Part shown: in pieces, positions 61,601 to 64,000 of the stretch
How positions within the stretch are numbered: position 1 is the stretch's first letter
Layout: every line of letters begins with the position of its first letter
Source: Tubulanus polymorphus
Taxonomy: Eukaryota; Nemertea; Palaeonemertea; Tubulaniformes; Tubulanidae
Reading direction: 5' to 3'
NCBI RefSeq assembly: GCF_964204645.1
Contig: NC_134029.1
Coordinates: 18,186,450 to 18,250,449, forward strand
Length of the DNA: 64,000 bases
Program-made: the position numbers and the translations under genes
The notes under the pieces: generated by a model
Seen by the model: only the letters and a program-made list of their open reading frames with translations
Database searches by the model: none
What the model was told of the DNA's origin: nothing

Positions 61601-63520
61601 ACTCCTTTCTGATGTATCATTTAATAAAGCTGACTATAATCAAGAGTCTAGATACCAGTACACAGAGAAAAATCATCTAGACTGGACAAGTTTTGTGGCA
61701 ACCTTGCTTTTTGTGGAAGTAATTCACCTGTCAGGAACAGCTTTCGCATCCCCCCCGCACCCCCCACATTTCCCACGCTATAACCTTCGAACCTACACCC
61801 TTAAATTATTCAGATTGTAAATACATTTTTTCCATGTGAAAATGGTTTTTGTGTTTTTGTATTTTCATTCTTCTCAACTTGTCTGTACTTTTCGTAGGAA
61901 ATAAAGACTTCATCATCGTTAATACCACGGAACTGATACCAACTGACCGGGAAAGGGTTAAAATTGGTGAATACGACCGCGAACGTTAACGATTCTCGAC
62001 AATCGCAGACACAAAACAAAGTCATTACACGTTATATCTGTCCATTACAGACGACATCTCAACGACTGATAAATGAGTGCAGCTTCTGTAGAATGATTAA
62101 TGAAAGTTTACCACCACCGCGGCAGAGGCTATTGAGAGAACGCAATATCACCGGCAGTGAAGTGTATCATTATCGAAGCCCCCAGCTACAAGAAATAGTA
62201 ATTCGATCTGTAAGATCGATTACTTCACCGGTGACCGTCTCATTTTCATCCCGGTGACAAATTTTATCAGATATTTTTGGACATTCTGATCTGAGTGAGA
62301 GACCGCGCGCGTGATCAATCATCGCCGTCAATCACTTGGTAGAAGGTCCAGTTTTTTTCAATGCGACTCGCTCCCAGTGATAATTTTGGCCGGCAGAGTC
62401 CGTGAAATATCGCTTTGGCCTTTTGTAGAGGAATGCTTTCACCAAAGAAATAAAAAACCCGACGCACTGTAGTCGCAAAATCAATGTGAGCTGCTCAAGC
62501 GGTCTGGGGATGCGTAAGCTTGGGTTATTTCCCAACATATGAAAAGATCTTGGAACAGCGAGATAATTTATTGGTCATCGCACATGCTGCTAGACCGTTT
62601 TTGGCGGGCTCAATAACTGCAGTTTCAAACATCATGCTATTTGATCTATTCATCCTGAATTTAGTACATAAACCTATCTAAGGTAACGTTGTTGACCGAA
62701 ATGAATGATATCAAAAAGTGGAGCTCTTCCTCGTAGCAAAAGCAAACACACCATCTCCTCTCCACAGTCACAGGGCAACTTCATTTGGCAAGATATGCAA
62801 CGAATTAGATTTCATCCATTGTATATTGGTGAACTTGCTGCAGGCAAACCAAATCTTGGTCTTCGAACTCACCCATACTAGATACGGCAACCGTAACATT
62901 TCAATGGCTATAAAATAGTCTCCCCTTATTACAACTTCAATCCAAGTCAGGAAAGTATCTTTCGAACACCCGATTAAAAACATTGGTGTTGAAAAAGTGT
63001 TTCCTTGAAAAGACCACCCTTTGAACAGGAGATAACCATGGCTCTATACGAAAAACTCATATCAGTATCATTATAATTAAATTCAGTCTAGTTGAAATTA
63101 ACCCTCCGGTAAAACTGGTCTGAAACCCCGCTCCAGGTATTCAAAGTATGTGCTATCACTGGGATACCATTGATCGGATGATCAGCCGGAGTATACTGCA
63201 TAAGTCGCATACTCCATCACCGCAGCCGTTTCAAGTACGGCTTTCATTAAGAAAACCCTGAAGATATTTTGTATTCTTTAAGACGGGCGTGCGCGTTAAG
63301 ATGCGTGCAATCTGGTATGTTCACTGGAAAATTGCCTTTATCGAATCGTGCAGGAGAACTAGGGGGTTTCGAAGTAATCAATGGGAACTGTGGTATTAGT
63401 GTGAGAATGTTTAACAGCTGCAGAGAATAAGAGCACTGCAGATAAAGAATAATTCGTTTCATACATCATAGGCAGAAAGAAGAAAAAGCTCATAATATAT
63501 GTCAAATAAAAAATAAGATG
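61601..63520. other. Non-coding stretch
   Basis: Includes CpG-richer patches at about 61970-62260 and 62280-62420. No gene, RNA or repeat is recognised, and the short open frames have no domain features. Confidence 0.5.
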
Positions 63521-63820
63521 CTACGCTACAATCGTGTACAATTTTCATACAAATATCTTGCGTTAGAAGCTCAATCTGCTTACCTATTAATAAATGGCAT
63601 ACATTCACGTCTACAGTAAAACGATATCAGCGAATTGACATTTGGGAAAATCCTGAAGATATTTTCGCTCGGTGCAATATGATCATGCACAATTTCCATA
63701 TAAATATCTCCGTGAGAAGCTCAATCCGTTTACCAATGAATAAATGGTGGTATGGTATATATTCACATCTACAGTTAAGTAACACAGCAAAATATCATCA
63801 GCATCGAAGTGTTATCAAAA
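63521..63820. repeat. Two-copy degenerate tandem repeat, period about 151 bp
   Basis: GTACAATTTTCATACAAATA at 63536 and GCACAATTTCCATATAAATA at 63687. Each is followed by AGAAGCTCAATCYGYTTACC, AATAAATGG and ATTCACRTCTACAGT. A CCTGAAGATATTTT string shared with about 63256 suggests a third, decayed unit. Confidence 0.8.
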
Positions 63821-64000
63821 TATATTCATTTCCTCTCTGGTCACCTAGTTGCATGTGCAATAGTGTGCATTGTTCTTTCTGTCATGTATTTTAGGTCATT
63901 CCTCGACCTTTTTACTGAAAAAAACCCCAAAAAACCCCGGATTTGAAAAAATAAATTCTAACATTTCGATATTTTAACTTTTTAACTTAACTTTTTGATT

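Overview
This is an AT-rich eukaryotic (animal) genomic window. It contains spliced exons with canonical GT/AG borders, long introns, microsatellites, a tRNA-derived SINE and many small terminal-inverted-repeat (TIR) elements. The protein signatures point to a bilaterian invertebrate. A marine lophotrochozoan is my best guess, but the sequence does not fix the phylum. No bacterial, CRISPR or rRNA feature is present.

Region 1 (about 1-10.4 kb, minus strand) holds one well-supported multi-exon gene: the ZNF608/ZNF609 (Drosophila scribbler/brakeless) ortholog, a nuclear single-zinc-finger transcriptional cofactor. Five coding exons can be joined in frame (10418-9595, 8609-8441, 8041-7954, 7239-3725, 3255-3182), giving 1543 residues from the first Met. 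The last exon is easily missed: the long open frame that runs to 3708 reads into an intron, whereas splicing to 3255-3182 restores the family's C-terminal A-I-I-A-S-Q-Q segment. The 5' end lies at higher coordinates and was not found with certainty.

Region 2 (10.4-28.7 kb) is mostly non-coding. It contains one intact single-exon gene on the minus strand at 23089-24081, a Golgi beta-1,3-galactosyltransferase-like enzyme (GT31). If the first ZNF608/609 exons lie further right, this gene is nested in its 5' intron.

Region 3 (28.7-49.1 kb) is a repeat-rich zone. It has at least seven copies or pieces of one TIR family (ends GCCGCGATCACAC), a PIF/Harbinger-like element that still carries a MADF-domain ORF, an AACGTT-rich TIR element, other MITEs and a tRNA-derived SINE. 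It also has two short perfect hairpins, each flanked by a 7-bp direct repeat. One of these can be compared with a related copy lacking the insert and looks like a real insertion with target duplication.

Region 4 (49-64 kb) has fewer TIR elements, several GC/CpG-richer islands of 200-500 bp that could be promoters, 5' exons or conserved non-coding elements, and degenerate tandem arrays at 59.0-59.6, 61.4-61.6 and 63.5-63.8 kb. I see no convincing protein-coding gene there.

The two real genes are not functionally linked in any visible way. I found no clear new multi-gene system. The most novel-looking signals are the hairpin insertions and the unusual TIR elements.
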